Below, in pieces: positions 8,657-17,365 of a DNA stretch of 64,000 nt (the stretch's first letter is position 1; each line of letters begins with the position of its first letter). This DNA is from Atlantibacter hermannii (GTDB lineage Bacteria; Pseudomonadota; Gammaproteobacteria; Enterobacterales; Enterobacteriaceae). The DNA is taken from positions 3,968,001-4,032,000 of the forward strand of contig LR134136.1 in NCBI GenBank assembly GCA_900635495.1. Direction: 5' to 3'. The position numbers were made by a program, and so were the translations under genes. The notes beneath the pieces are model-generated. The model did not search any database. It had not been told where the DNA came from and saw only the letters and a program-made list of their open reading frames with translations.

Positions 8657-9614
8657 TTAGTAGCCCATGCCTTTTTTCTTCTCAAGCTCTTCTTTCGCGG
8701 TATCCGGGAGGAAAAGCGTTGATTTGGTGATGGTGGTTTTTTCCGGCAGAGTGCCGTCTTTTTTGAATTTTTCCAGCGCATCGAATGCCGGGCCTGCCAT
8801 GTTCGGCGTCAGTTCAACGCTGGCATTGGCTTCGCCGTCGATCATTGCTTTGAAGATATCCGGAACGCCGTCGATAGAGCCGGTCAGAATATCGGAGCCC
8901 GGTTTCAGACCCGCTTCTTTAATGGCCTGAATCGCACCGATGACCATGTCATCGTTATGGGCGAAAACCATGCAGATGTTTTTTGCCGTTGTTTTCAGCC
9001 TTGATAAAGCTTTCCATGACTTCTTTACCTTTACTGCGGGTAAAGTCGCCGGATTGTGAACGGATAATTTTGATGTTTGGCGCTTTGGCAATGGCTTCAG
9101 CAAAACCTTTCTTACGGTCAATCGCCACGCTCGCGCCGACAGTCCCTTGCAACTCAACCACATTACACTGCTTACCATTAAGGGTTTTCACCAGCCAGTC
9201 GCCAATCATGCGGCCTTCCAGCACGTTGTCCGCGGTGACGGTAGTCATATAAAGCGATTTGTCTTTTACATCGATATTACGGTCCAGCAGCATCACCGGG
9301 ATTTCCGCTTCTTTGGCTTCTTTCAGTACCGGCTCCCAACCTGTTGCCACAACCGGGGCGATGAAGATAGCGTCGACGCCCTGAGCGATAAACGAACGTA
9401 CGGCTTTAATTTGGTTTTCCTGTTTTTGCTGCCCATCCGCGATCTTAAGCGTGATGCCGCGCTTTTGCGCTTCGCTTTTCGCAACGCTGGTTTCCGCTGC
9501 GCGCCAGCCTGATTCAGAACCGACCTGAGAAAATCCCACGGTTAAGGGGGCTGCCATAGCCATAGACGACATGGCTGCCGAAACTGCTGTGACCAGAAGT
9601 AAGCGCTTCCACAT
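8657..9614 (-). pseudogene. ytfQ: Galactofuranose-binding protein YtfQ, frameshifted
   Basis: This is a periplasmic sugar-binding protein gene (318 residues in E. coli) read in two frames. Residues 1 to about 210 are encoded from 9614 (signal peptide MWKRLLLVTAVSAAMSSMAMA, DGQQKQENQIKAVRSF, GTVGASVAIDRKKGF). The rest (NICMVFAHNDDMV through the terminal KKKGMGY) is in another frame. The break is the A6 run (plus-strand T6) at 8979-8984; five A would restore GGC AAA AAC ATC. As written, the product loses its last third, including part of the sugar-binding cleft, so import would fail. The start ATG follows a GAGG site. Both flanks are otherwise full length and well conserved, so the mutation is recent or is a base-calling error. 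Confidence 0.93.
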
Positions 9615-9682
9615 AAGTAAATCCTCGTAGGGTTATTGTTGGCTAAATTTCCACCTGCGGGAAAAACTATAGACAATATGAC

Positions 9683-9703
9683 ATGTAACAAAATGCGTTA
9701 CAT
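9683..9703. promoter_or_regulatory. Inverted repeat ATGTAAC-N7-GTTACAT upstream of ytfQ
   Basis: A perfect 7-bp inverted repeat with a 7-nt spacer lies about 70 bp upstream of the ytfQ start. A further GTTACAT copy follows at about 9717-9723. The position suits a regulator of the ytfQRT-yjfF operon. The half-site TGTAAC matches that of the operator at 9840-9855, so the same repressor family may bind both. Confidence 0.5.
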
Positions 9704-9839
9704 CACAATTCAAAAAAGTTACATAAAGGTTATGAGCCCTGAAACTCAAGAGTGTGAGCGGGGTACCGACTTTTAGCCTTACGCCAGGTATCAGATTCAA
9801 GTGATTTTTTTTTCCGGGCGGGGGAGAAAAAACTGGCGC

Positions 9840-9855
9840 TTGTAACCGGTTACAA
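9840..9855. promoter_or_regulatory. GalR/GalS-type operator upstream of ytfQ
   Basis: TTGTAACCGGTTACAA is a perfect 16-bp palindrome and fits the GalR/GalS pattern TGNAANCGNTTNCA completely. It lies about 225 bp upstream of ytfQ in the 403-bp ytfQ-ppa gap. E. coli ytfQ is known as part of the GalR/GalS regulon. Together with the 9683-9703 repeat it could allow repression by looping; that last point is inference. Confidence 0.65.
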
Positions 9856-9972
9856 AAATTTATTCAGAATGCGGCTGAGTTTATGGACAATTCAGCCGTA
9901 AAAAGCAGCCAAAAATACAGGCGGGAAATTTACTTTGGGAAAAACAGTCCAGGACTTTCAGGCGCATTTGGC

Positions 9973-9978
9973 TATAAT
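9973..9978 (+). promoter_or_regulatory. -10 element of the ppa promoter
   Basis: TATAAT occurs 40 bp upstream of the ppa start codon and is a perfect sigma-70 -10 hexamer. The -35 region (about 9950-9956, AGGACT) is weak. Confidence 0.6.
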
Positions 9979-10017
9979 ACCCGGCACTTGTTTGCCATAC
10001 AGTTAAAGGAAACAGAC

Positions 10018-10548
10018 ATGAGCTTACTTAACGTGCCTGCTGGTAAAGATCTGCCAGAAGACATCTATGTGGTTATCGAAATCCCGGCTAACGCGGATCC
10101 GATTAAATATGAAGTGGACAAAGAGAGCGGCGCGCTGTTTGTAGACCGTTTCATGTCTACCGCGATGTTCTATCCGTGCAACTACGGTTACATCAACAAT
10201 ACCCTGTCACTGGACGGTGACCCGGTAGATGTGCTGGTTCCGACCCCGTACCCGCTGCAGCCGGGCTCCGTGATCCGCTGCCGTCCGGTTGGCGTGCTGA
10301 AAATGACCGATGAGTCTGGTGAAGACGCGAAACTGGTTGCGGTCCCGCACACCAAACTGAGCAAAGAGTACGATCACATTAACGATGTGAACGACCTGCC
10401 GGAACTGCTGAAAGCCCAGATCACCCACTTCTTCGAGCATTATAAAGATCTCGAAAAAGGCAAATGGGTGAAAGTGGACGGATGGGAAAACGCTGAAGCC
10501 GCTAAAGCGGAAATCGTTGCCTCTTTCGAGCGCGCAGCGAAGAAGTAA
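10018..10548 (+). CDS. ppa: Inorganic pyrophosphatase
   Basis: This cytoplasmic family I pyrophosphatase has 176 residues, exactly the E. coli length. It hydrolyses pyrophosphate and so drives nucleic acid, protein and nucleotide-sugar synthesis. The metal-binding signature DGDPVDVLV is at residues 66-74. I start it at ATG 10018, preceded by TTAAAGGAAACAGAC; the upstream in-frame ATG at 9883 adds residues absent from the family. It lies between the galactofuranose importer operon and the fimbrial operon. Confidence 0.98.
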   Translation: MSLLNVPAGKDLPEDIYVVIEIPANADPIKYEVDKESGALFVDRFMSTAMFYPCNYGYINNTLSLDGDPVDVLVPTPYPLQPGSVIRCRPVGVLKMTDESGEDAKLVAVPHTKLSKEYDHINDVNDLPELLKAQITHFFEHYKDLEKGKWVKVDGWENAEAAKAEIVASFERAAKK

Positions 10549-10582
10549 TTCTGCTCCGTAAACTGCCAGAGTTTCTGTTCGA

Positions 10583-10622
10583 ACCCCTGACGGGAAGCCT
10601 TCACGTCAGGGGTTCGCTTCAT
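10583..10622 (+). terminator. ppa terminator
   Basis: AACCCCTGACG (from 10582) pairs with CGTCAGGGGTT (10604-10614) around a loop of about 11 nt. TCGCTTCATTT follows, a poor U tract. The hairpin is strong and lies about 35 nt after the ppa stop. Confidence 0.65.
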
Positions 10623-10646
10623 TTAAGGCGTAGCAGCCTGCAGAAA

Positions 10647-11483
10647 TTAATACGGGTTCATCACAAGCACGCTGGTGCCAACGTACTGCCCGCCTACCGT
10701 TACGCCTGAAAGCACATCTTTGACCGTCAACGTTGATGCGCCTTTTGGTAAGTTAAAAATGGAGCCTAATGGTTGATCGTTAATCGTTACTTGCGCTTTT
10801 CCTGATGGCGCAAGATAGATATAAGGCTCATCCGAGGTAAAACGCAGCACCACCTTGGTTGAACTGGTGCAATCCACAGCCAACGAGGCGGATTTAGTGC
10901 TTCCCTCAGCATCCTTAAGCGACAGCGTGCCGTGGTCGAGGACTAATTCGGGAGAGGTGATTTTGCATAACGCATTGACCGGCGGCACAGTCGCACATGA
11001 CCCCATACCGCCAGGAATATAAACACTGTTCCATGGCGCATGAGACTGACCACTTTTAGTAATATAATACGCGACGCACTCCTGCGGCCCAGGTGTCATG
11101 CCTGAATGAATAATCTTCGCGCTTTTACCGTACTGATTGTATAACGACTCAGCTAGCTGACTTGCAGGAATACCATAACTCTTTCCTTCAAATTCGTGGC
11201 AATTACCTATGGCAACATCATAGCAAGCTGCAGTTGGCGAGCTATTCGCATCAGCGTAGTGTTTATGGCCCATCATAACAACGTCGGCGTTATATAGAAG
11301 AGGATCAGGAATGCCGCTTAAATCCTGGATTTGCGTTTGAAGAGAATAAATCCAGGATCCTGAACCATTTGGCGTAACGGTGATATTAGTCACTACAGGC
11401 CAGCGAATCGCATTTGCCATTAATGGCGACAGCAGGAGCGACGACAGCATAATTATTTTTATAACCGCTTTGAATTTTCGCAT
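10647..11483 (-). CDS. Two-domain fimbrial tip adhesin, MrpH-like (probable zinc-binding)
   Basis: This 278-residue secreted protein has a signal peptide (cleavage near residue 25). A unique N-terminal domain of about 135 residues follows, then a C-terminal pilin-like domain (about 160-278). The C-terminal domain would be donor-strand complemented onto the fibre tip. The N-terminal domain contains GHKHY (His73, His75), cysteines at 87 and 95, and a further His at 126. This recalls MrpH of Proteus mirabilis MR/P fimbriae, where three histidines, two of them in an HxH pair, hold zinc needed for adhesion. The last gene of the operon in MR/P encodes the same component. Assignment to that family rests on pattern and position only. 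It is separated from the rest of the operon by 364 bp. Confidence 0.72.
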   Translation of the reverse strand: MRKFKAVIKIIMLSSLLLSPLMANAIRWPVVTNITVTPNGSGSWIYSLQTQIQDLSGIPDPLLYNADVVMMGHKHYADANSSPTAACYDVAIGNCHEFEGKSYGIPASQLAESLYNQYGKSAKIIHSGMTPGPQECVAYYITKSGQSHAPWNSVYIPGGMGSCATVPPVNALCKITSPELVLDHGTLSLKDAEGSTKSASLAVDCTSSTKVVLRFTSDEPYIYLAPSGKAQVTINDQPLGSIFNLPKGASTLTVKDVLSGVTVGGQYVGTSVLVMNPY

Positions 11484-11847
11484 AATCTATTAACTCTTAT
11501 TGAAACCAGACAGGTGAAGGTTGACGTACCTGTATATTTCCTTAATGGCATGGCTCAGTTGACAGACCGATGCGTCGTGCCTGTCTCAGACTGCGCTAAC
11601 CCTTAACGTTGCAAAAAAATGCAGGCGTGGGTATGGAAACATTAAGAAAAATACAAAATTTATTTAGATATAAATAAACCCGACGCGCAGTTTTCTTCGC
11701 GTGTCGCTCCTGATAAGCGCTCCTGCTTACCTGATACCCTAATAGTAAACGTCCGGCCAGGCTTACGGTATGACAGGCCCGTAAAGTACCCTTTTTCTCT
11801 TGTGGCAACCAGCAAGCTCGCTACATGCTTAATTTATAAAAAATCAT
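11484..11847. other. Noncoding gap inside the fimbrial operon
   Basis: This 364-bp stretch lies between the adhesin gene and the preceding pilin gene, where other operon junctions are 0-30 bp. A 70-codon frame on the minus strand has no signal peptide or family resemblance. I see no convincing terminator. The gap may hold a separate adhesin promoter or the remnant of a lost minor pilin gene. Confidence 0.4.
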
Positions 11848-12366
11848 CTACTGATAATTAATGACAAAGGTACTCACTGCTTTAAATGCCCCCACCACCA
11901 GCGATTGATTCGCCAGAGCCGAGGGTTTTATCTGGACATAGGCATTAAACGTCAGGATATTGCCGCCTGCGGTCAAATTAACATACGGACTCGGTTTATT
12001 TATTGGCAGTTCCGTCCCATCGGATAATTGAATCCCGACAGCCACCCCTGAAGCCGTACTGGAAGGATCCAGTATCAGTAAGTTCGTTAATTCATTATCC
12101 GCATCGCCAAAAAAAGTGACGCTAACCGTTTGCATGACAGACGGATCGCAATCTTCTAAATGAATCGAAAAGGGCTCGCTTTTAGAACGCTGGTAATAGT
12201 AAAGATTCTTTTCAGTAATGGTTTTGAAATCCAGCGTGATATTTTTATCATCATCCGGCAGTCGGCAAGGCTCTGCAACCAACGCACCGGAAAAATGCAC
12301 GTTGTCCTCTTTCGCACAGGCTCCGCCAGCAATAATAAATGACAACAGTAAAAGAAATAGTTTCAT
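11848..12366 (-). CDS. Minor fimbrial subunit (pilin family)
   Basis: This 172-residue protein has a signal peptide (about 18 residues) and a single pilin domain. The conserved first cysteine is in GALVAEPCRLP and the second in HLEDCDP, and the C-terminus is the usual alternating FVINYQ beta strand. It most resembles major- and MrpG-like pilins with the closing pattern LTFNAYVQ. It probably acts as an adaptor or initiator near the tip, assembled through the chaperone and usher of this operon. Its start is 9 bp downstream of the preceding gene's stop. Confidence 0.82.
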   Translation of the reverse strand: MKLFLLLLSFIIAGGACAKEDNVHFSGALVAEPCRLPDDDKNITLDFKTITEKNLYYYQRSKSEPFSIHLEDCDPSVMQTVSVTFFGDADNELTNLLILDPSSTASGVAVGIQLSDGTELPINKPSPYVNLTAGGNILTFNAYVQIKPSALANQSLVVGAFKAVSTFVINYQ

Positions 12367-12375
12367 CGTTGCCTC

Positions 12376-12855
12376 TTACAGATAATCACTGCGAAGCGTC
12401 AGCGTGGCTTCAAAAGGCCCTTCAGTTAAAGAAACTGCAGGGTCACGTACCGGTACCGCCTGTATTAAGGGCGGGGAGTTAAGGTTATTGACGGCGATTC
12501 GCTCACCAAACATCACCGGTTGGCTATCAACCAGAATACGAATACCCAGCCCTGATTTACTGGTTCTCACAGCCGAGTCATCAAAAACGGCCGGATTCGC
12601 GGTGTCGATAACAATGGCAAGATTATTCGCGCTGTAACTGGCATTACAGGTGATCTGGTAGTCCACCGCCTTTAAATAATTTGTCCCATCAATTTTATTA
12701 ACGCCAAGATCTTCGCCAAAGGGCACATCTATTGTTTGATCATTATTAATGGTACACGGCGGTTCAATTAGCGTACCGTGAAAAGACATATTCGGTGCAC
12801 TTAACGCCACAGGCGACCACATCGCAATAAGGACAATCAGACCAGCGTATTTCAT
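12376..12855 (-). CDS. Minor fimbrial subunit, MrpF/PapK-like
   Basis: This 159-residue pilin-family protein has a signal peptide to about residue 19 and the core PPCTINNDQTIDVPFGEDLG, followed by a second cysteine in YQITCNAS. The upstream neighbour shares the PC(T/K)INNDQTIDV core, so the two are tandem paralogues. Its ATG overlaps the stop of the upstream gene by 4 nt (ATGA). The C-terminus TLTLRSDYL is less canonical than the -DYQ ending of the neighbour. The role is inferred as a tip adaptor. Confidence 0.82.
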   Translation of the reverse strand: MKYAGLIVLIAMWSPVALSAPNMSFHGTLIEPPCTINNDQTIDVPFGEDLGVNKIDGTNYLKAVDYQITCNASYSANNLAIVIDTANPAVFDDSAVRTSKSGLGIRILVDSQPVMFGERIAVNNLNSPPLIQAVPVRDPAVSLTEGPFEATLTLRSDYL

Positions 12856-13349
12856 TGATAATCCACCGTCATGGTTGCTATCGAAGAAAATTCCCCTGTC
12901 GGCAATTGCGAACCGGGTTGCTGAACTAACAGTGCAGTCAGGGCCGGCTTACTGTCAGCTGAACTAAAGTTGAAGTCGCTGCCGACAGCAAAAGTTTCAC
13001 CGTTCGCCTTGATCGCAATCCCCAGTTCGGGAACCGACGTTTGAAGTGCACGGTTATCGAACGTGGCCGTCTGGCCGCTAATCCGCATTTTTAATGCCTT
13101 AGAAGGTTCAGCCGCACTGCAATCCAGCGTGTAGTTTATCGGCACTTCATATTTACCTGAGCTCACCTCGGTTGTGATAACTGAATTGCCGAAGTCCACA
13201 TCAATGGTTTGATCGTTATTGATTTTGCAGGGCTGCGCGACAATCATCACTTTCACAGTGACATTAATCATGTAATCGCTGGTAGCCGCTATCGCAACGC
13301 TGCTGAGAAGCAGCATAACGGCGCTAACCAGAAAGTGTGTATGTTTCAT
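12852..13349 (-). CDS. Minor fimbrial subunit, MrpF-like paralogue
   Basis: This 165-residue secreted pilin-family protein has a signal peptide near residues 1-21. It has the QPCKINNDQTIDVDFGNS core, a second cysteine in YTLDCSAA, and the C-terminal strand SIATMTVDYQ. It is translationally coupled by a 4-nt overlap to the next gene, with which it shares its core sequence. It is expected to be a tip-fibrillum adaptor subunit secreted through the usher. Confidence 0.83.
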   Translation of the reverse strand: MKHTHFLVSAVMLLLSSVAIAATSDYMINVTVKVMIVAQPCKINNDQTIDVDFGNSVITTEVSSGKYEVPINYTLDCSAAEPSKALKMRISGQTATFDNRALQTSVPELGIAIKANGETFAVGSDFNFSSADSKPALTALLVQQPGSQLPTGEFSSIATMTVDYQ

Positions 13350-13364
13350 GCAGCCCTCATTAAC

Positions 13365-13931
13365 TCACTGATAAACAATGCTGAACTGAACCTGTGCGTG
13401 ATACGCGCCGGGGATAAATGCTGCTGCGGTGCGTTCAGCCTGGAGGGTGTACGTAATTACATTCTGTCCGGGATCGATAAGCACAGTGTCGCCAGTTTGA
13501 CCAAGCCGGACCGGGCGACCGTGGCTGTCTTTCAGCCGTAGCCCAATTCCGGAAACGCCCTCAACTTTGATGAGATCGGGATTATGCGCATCAGAAACCG
13601 CCACAAACCGGGCCTGATAGCCCGGCTGCTGAGAACTGGTCGTTGTCGTCATGGAATTCGAATTGGTCATTCGGGTGGCTATTTCCGGGCAATCAAGCAG
13701 GTACAGTTTTATCTGAACAGGTGCTGACTGCTTGCCGACGGCGTTAATTTCGGCGTGCGTTGTGTCGCCAAGATCAACAGCCTGCCATGCAGAATCCATT
13801 TCCAGGCGGCAGGCACTTTCACGCACGTTACCGTACACGTACAAACCGCCGTCGCTTACCGCCACTAATTTCCCAATGGCCTGATGCGTTATACCCATCA
13901 TCAGGCTCATCAGAAGGAGTTTTCTCACCAT
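13365..13931 (-). CDS. Minor fimbrial subunit, MrpE-like
   Basis: This 188-residue protein has a signal peptide (cleavage near residue 20). The first pilin cysteine is in NVRESACRLEMDS and the second in LYLLDCPE, and it ends in the beta strand AQVQFSIVYQ. A serine/threonine-rich insert (SNSMTTTTSSQQ) near residues 92-103 probably forms a surface loop. It lies 25 bp downstream of the chaperone gene, matching the A-B-C-D-E order of the MR/P operon. The exact fibre position is inferred from that order. Confidence 0.8.
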   Translation of the reverse strand: MVRKLLLMSLMMGITHQAIGKLVAVSDGGLYVYGNVRESACRLEMDSAWQAVDLGDTTHAEINAVGKQSAPVQIKLYLLDCPEIATRMTNSNSMTTTTSSQQPGYQARFVAVSDAHNPDLIKVEGVSGIGLRLKDSHGRPVRLGQTGDTVLIDPGQNVITYTLQAERTAAAFIPGAYHAQVQFSIVYQ

Positions 13932-13956
13932 GATTACACGTCCACTCCCAGGAAAA

Positions 13957-14730
13957 TTACTCGCTCTCTTTTAAAACTTTGGCGCTACAGGTCGAGCCAT
14001 TGCAGGTGAACTGAATCATCGGGTGTCCGCCGTAATCGTTGATATACGTCAGCACAGGGCTGTTACCGAACTCGTCGGCCGGCGCGCCTAATTTCACGGA
14101 ATCTTTAGGACTGACCATCACGGGCTCAAATCTCACCACTTTGCCTTTTACCGACGTATGCCCTTCCACTACCGTCAAATAGTACGGAGAAGGATTATTA
14201 AGGACATAGCTGTTGCCCTGGCGCTGAAGCGTGACTTTTTCTATCCAGTCGCCATACGCGGCTTGCGTTTTATCCAGCGCAATCCCTGCCGGGCGATAGA
14301 ACAATTTCACGCGCGTTTGCAGGGCAATTTGCAACGTATTCGCTTTAGTACTGCGCGGCGGGATTTCACGGAGGTTAAAGTAAAACAGCGACTCACGGTC
14401 CTGAGGCAACGCGCTTGTTGACGTCGCAAGTTGAACTTTTACCTGGCTTTTCGCACCGGGTTCCACACGTTGCACGGGCGGTAATGCCGTTAACGGCGAC
14501 GTGATTTTGTTACCCTTCGCATCCTCAATCCAGGCCTGAGCCAGGTAAGGCAAATTTTTGTTCTCATTGGTTATGTTAAGGCTTACAGACTTTTCACTGC
14601 CATTAACGATAACGCGTGTGCGATCTAACGCTATCGCGGCCATTGCCTGCTGAGCCGTCATCACGCCCAGAAGCGTCGCTACAATCAGGGATACCTTTTT
14701 TTTACAGTTCCACATAACATTTATCTTCAT
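13957..14730 (-). CDS. Periplasmic fimbrial chaperone, PapD/MrpD-like
   Basis: This 257-residue protein has a signal peptide ending near AMAAIALDRTRVI. It has two immunoglobulin-like domains. Domain 1 holds the conserved arginine of LDRTRVI and the lysine of RVKLFYRP that anchor the pilin C-terminus, plus the G1-strand hydrophobic run (LQIALQTRVKLFYRP). It caps pilin subunits by donor-strand complementation and delivers them to the usher. ATG at 14730 or 14715 could start it. It lies about 30 bp downstream of the usher gene. Two C-terminal cysteines (FTCNGSTCSA) are typical of many chaperones. Confidence 0.92.
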   Translation of the reverse strand: MKINVMWNCKKKVSLIVATLLGVMTAQQAMAAIALDRTRVIVNGSEKSVSLNITNENKNLPYLAQAWIEDAKGNKITSPLTALPPVQRVEPGAKSQVKVQLATSTSALPQDRESLFYFNLREIPPRSTKANTLQIALQTRVKLFYRPAGIALDKTQAAYGDWIEKVTLQRQGNSYVLNNPSPYYLTVVEGHTSVKGKVVRFEPVMVSPKDSVKLGAPADEFGNSPVLTYINDYGGHPMIQFTCNGSTCSAKVLKESE

Positions 14731-14759
14731 ATCAATTTAAATTAACTGCCGTCATCCGA

Positions 14760-17311
14760 TCAGCGATGGCACGGCAATAAGAGATTGTTTTCCAGATTCA
14801 GTTTTTCCACATTCTCCGGAATGGTAAACGTACAATGCTCATCCTTGCCCCATTTGACATCCATGGAAATGCCGGCGCGAATTCCGCTTAACCAAACATT
14901 TCCGCCATCATCGACAATGCCAACATTCTGACCGTCCGGGTTAAGGACGTTTGCGCCGAATGGCGGGAATGACCCGTCAGCAAGGCGAATGATCGCCATC
15001 GCTTTAAGACCCGAAATAACGTCAAATTTACGATAGCCAATAGCGCCCTGAGTCAACGTCGTTTCCAGAACGGAATTACTGGCCTCGGCATTGTCAGGCA
15101 ATTTATTAATATCAATACTCAGACTGGTTTTGTTATAACTGCTGACGTCTGAAATAACCGCCTTACCGAAGCGGTTGGTCAACATCGTATTGCCATAGCC
15201 TTGCACCGGGATCCCCGTGGCATCGCCGGTGTCGACGAGTACCCGCGTTTCTCCCGCTGCGCCGACACGATGTAAAGCAGCGCCTTTCATCGTTGCGGTC
15301 ATACCGCCGCGGACGGATAAGCCCGCTGAGGTATATTGATTTTGCTGATAATCCACATTCGTGGTGATCTCCGCAAAATCAGCTAAATGATCGTAATAAC
15401 CACTGACTGACGCGCCATTGTCTCCGCCCCCCGCGGAAACACGGTAGCTGTCGCCATTTTTTAAACGATCGTTATAAGCGATGTTTTGCGTATTACTGCT
15501 GCCGCTCATACTGGAATAAACGCTTAAGTTGCCGGAATCTCCCCATGGAATAGAAATGGACAAATACGCACCGTCGTCTTTCAGGCCATTAAATTTATTC
15601 CGATAAGCGGTTAACGAAGCGCTGATATTCTTCATTTTGCCGAAATCGAAATAGCGGGACAGCGATAAGCTATAACGATCTTCCGTCGGGCTATTCCAGT
15701 AAGTTTGATGCGAATAGTTCAGGTATGCGCTCAGGTTCAATGCTTCCAGTTGCTGGTTGAACGTGATGGTGTACATCTCTTTACTTTGCTGGAAGTTTTC
15801 AGAGGCGTTGTCACCAGCAAACCCACCATACGTTTTCGCATCTTTATAGGCATTGAAGTCGTTAAAGCTCATGAAATTCTTTTCAGAAAAGCGATACCCT
15901 GCGAAGGTCACCTGACTGTTAGTTTCATCAAAGCGCTTTGAATAGCTCACCCGATAGGACTGCCCTTTACGGCTTGAGCCATCAAGGTTTGCATCAGAAC
16001 GCGTTACGTCGAAAGCGAGCGCGCCCAACATCATTAAGTCGCGACCGATACCCACGGCCATAGAGCGATAATCTTTACTCGCGATAGCGCCGCCATATAA
16101 CGACCAACCGTTACTTACCCCCCAGGAAAATTCGCCGGAGCCAAATCCTTCGCCCTCAACGCTGTGATCGTTATTCGTCGGCCTGCCCGTATAAATCTTA
16201 TAACGGAGGCTGCCCGGCCGGGTGAGGTAAGGGATACTGGCGGTGTTGACCTTATATTCCTGCACACTGCCGTCTTGCTCCTGAACACGAACATCCAGCG
16301 TACCCGACACTGCGCTGTTTAAATCCTGAATGGCAAAGGGTCCGGAGGCGACCTGCGTTTCATAGATCACACGGCCTTGCTGAGAAACCGTCACTTTGGC
16401 GTTAGTCTTTGCCACCCCGGTCACTTCCGGCGCGTAACCACGTAAGTTTGGCGGCAACATGCTGTCGTCTGACACCAGGCTTGCACCGGTGAATTTCAAG
16501 CTGTCGAAAATGTTTGAGTTAAGGTAGTCCTCACCTAACGTCAGCTTCGCGCCCATCCTGGGTAATGGGCGATAAAGATAAAAGCGGTTCCAGGTCCACG
16601 CAGGTTGCGTCCCCTCTTCATTATTACTGGCATCATTCTGATAATTGCTCTGCCAGTCAGCCCTTGCGCGCCATGGCCAAAGTTTGCGCCAAACGTTCCG
16701 TTACCGGAGAGGGAGTTTCGATCTGTTTTATTATTGCCCTGCCCCTGGCTTGTCAGTGCGTTAAAGTTGTAATCAGCCAGCAGGCCGGGAATCCCATTTT
16801 CCCACATGCTGCTGGGTACCCAGTTTTCAGAGGAGTACTCGAGGTAGGCTTGCGGAACGTTTAGGGTCAACGTACTGGTACCCATGTCCGCTTCAGCTTC
16901 CACACCCTCGAGACTGGTCACATCGACGCACTGGTTGTTGTGCCAGAGCGTAAAGGATTTAAGGTATTTTTCTTTAAAGCCTAACTTTTGCACTAATTCA
17001 GGCACGAAACAGGCTTTCGACCCCTTCTCATCACCGTCCGGCGCATAAAAAGAGATGGGTTGTTCTTCCAGGGCGTTCTGATTAACCCGAATAATAAAAT
17101 TATAATCACCGGGCATGATATAACCACGCCGGGAAAACTGGCTTACATCGATATTTTGTTTATCTTGGACATCCATAATATCGGTGTTGAACTGGATATC
17201 GTCTTCTGCTTTTACCATAGCAGGTATACATGCCAGTACGCACAGAGCTATTACAGAAATTTTAAATTCCTGTAATTTTTTCTTACTCTTTTTCGTATGC
17301 GAATTAGCCAT
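14760..17311 (-). pseudogene. Outer-membrane fimbrial usher (PapC/MrpC-like), frameshifted
   Basis: The usher gene is split between two frames. From 17311 it encodes a signal peptide, the N-terminal chaperone-binding domain (DIQFNTDIMD, cysteine pair CFVPEL/NNQCVDV) and the start of the barrel to GNGTFGANFG. The remainder (RADWQSNYQND onward, TLGEDYLNSNIFDSLKF, plug and C-terminal domains to LLPCHR) is in the other frame down to 14760. The switch is at about 16673-16679, where GGC CAT reads as GGC CCA TGG if one C is restored. Together the two parts give about 850 residues, the usual usher length. As written, no pore is made and the whole operon would be silent at the surface. Confidence 0.93.
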
Positions 17312-17365
17312 AAGTTACCGTGCTTACCATAAGCAGTTACATTTGAAAAAACAAATCAGAACACG

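Noticed and set aside
8975..8990. Programmed -1 ribosomal frameshift in ytfQ at the A6-C tract
   Set aside because: The downstream frame is +1 (or -2) relative to the upstream frame, so the slippery A AAA AAC mechanism, which is -1, cannot rejoin them. YtfQ is not a known recoded protein.
11596..11808. 70-codon frame in the fimbrial gap as a small gene
   Set aside because: It has no ribosome-binding site, signal peptide or pilin features and looks random in composition.
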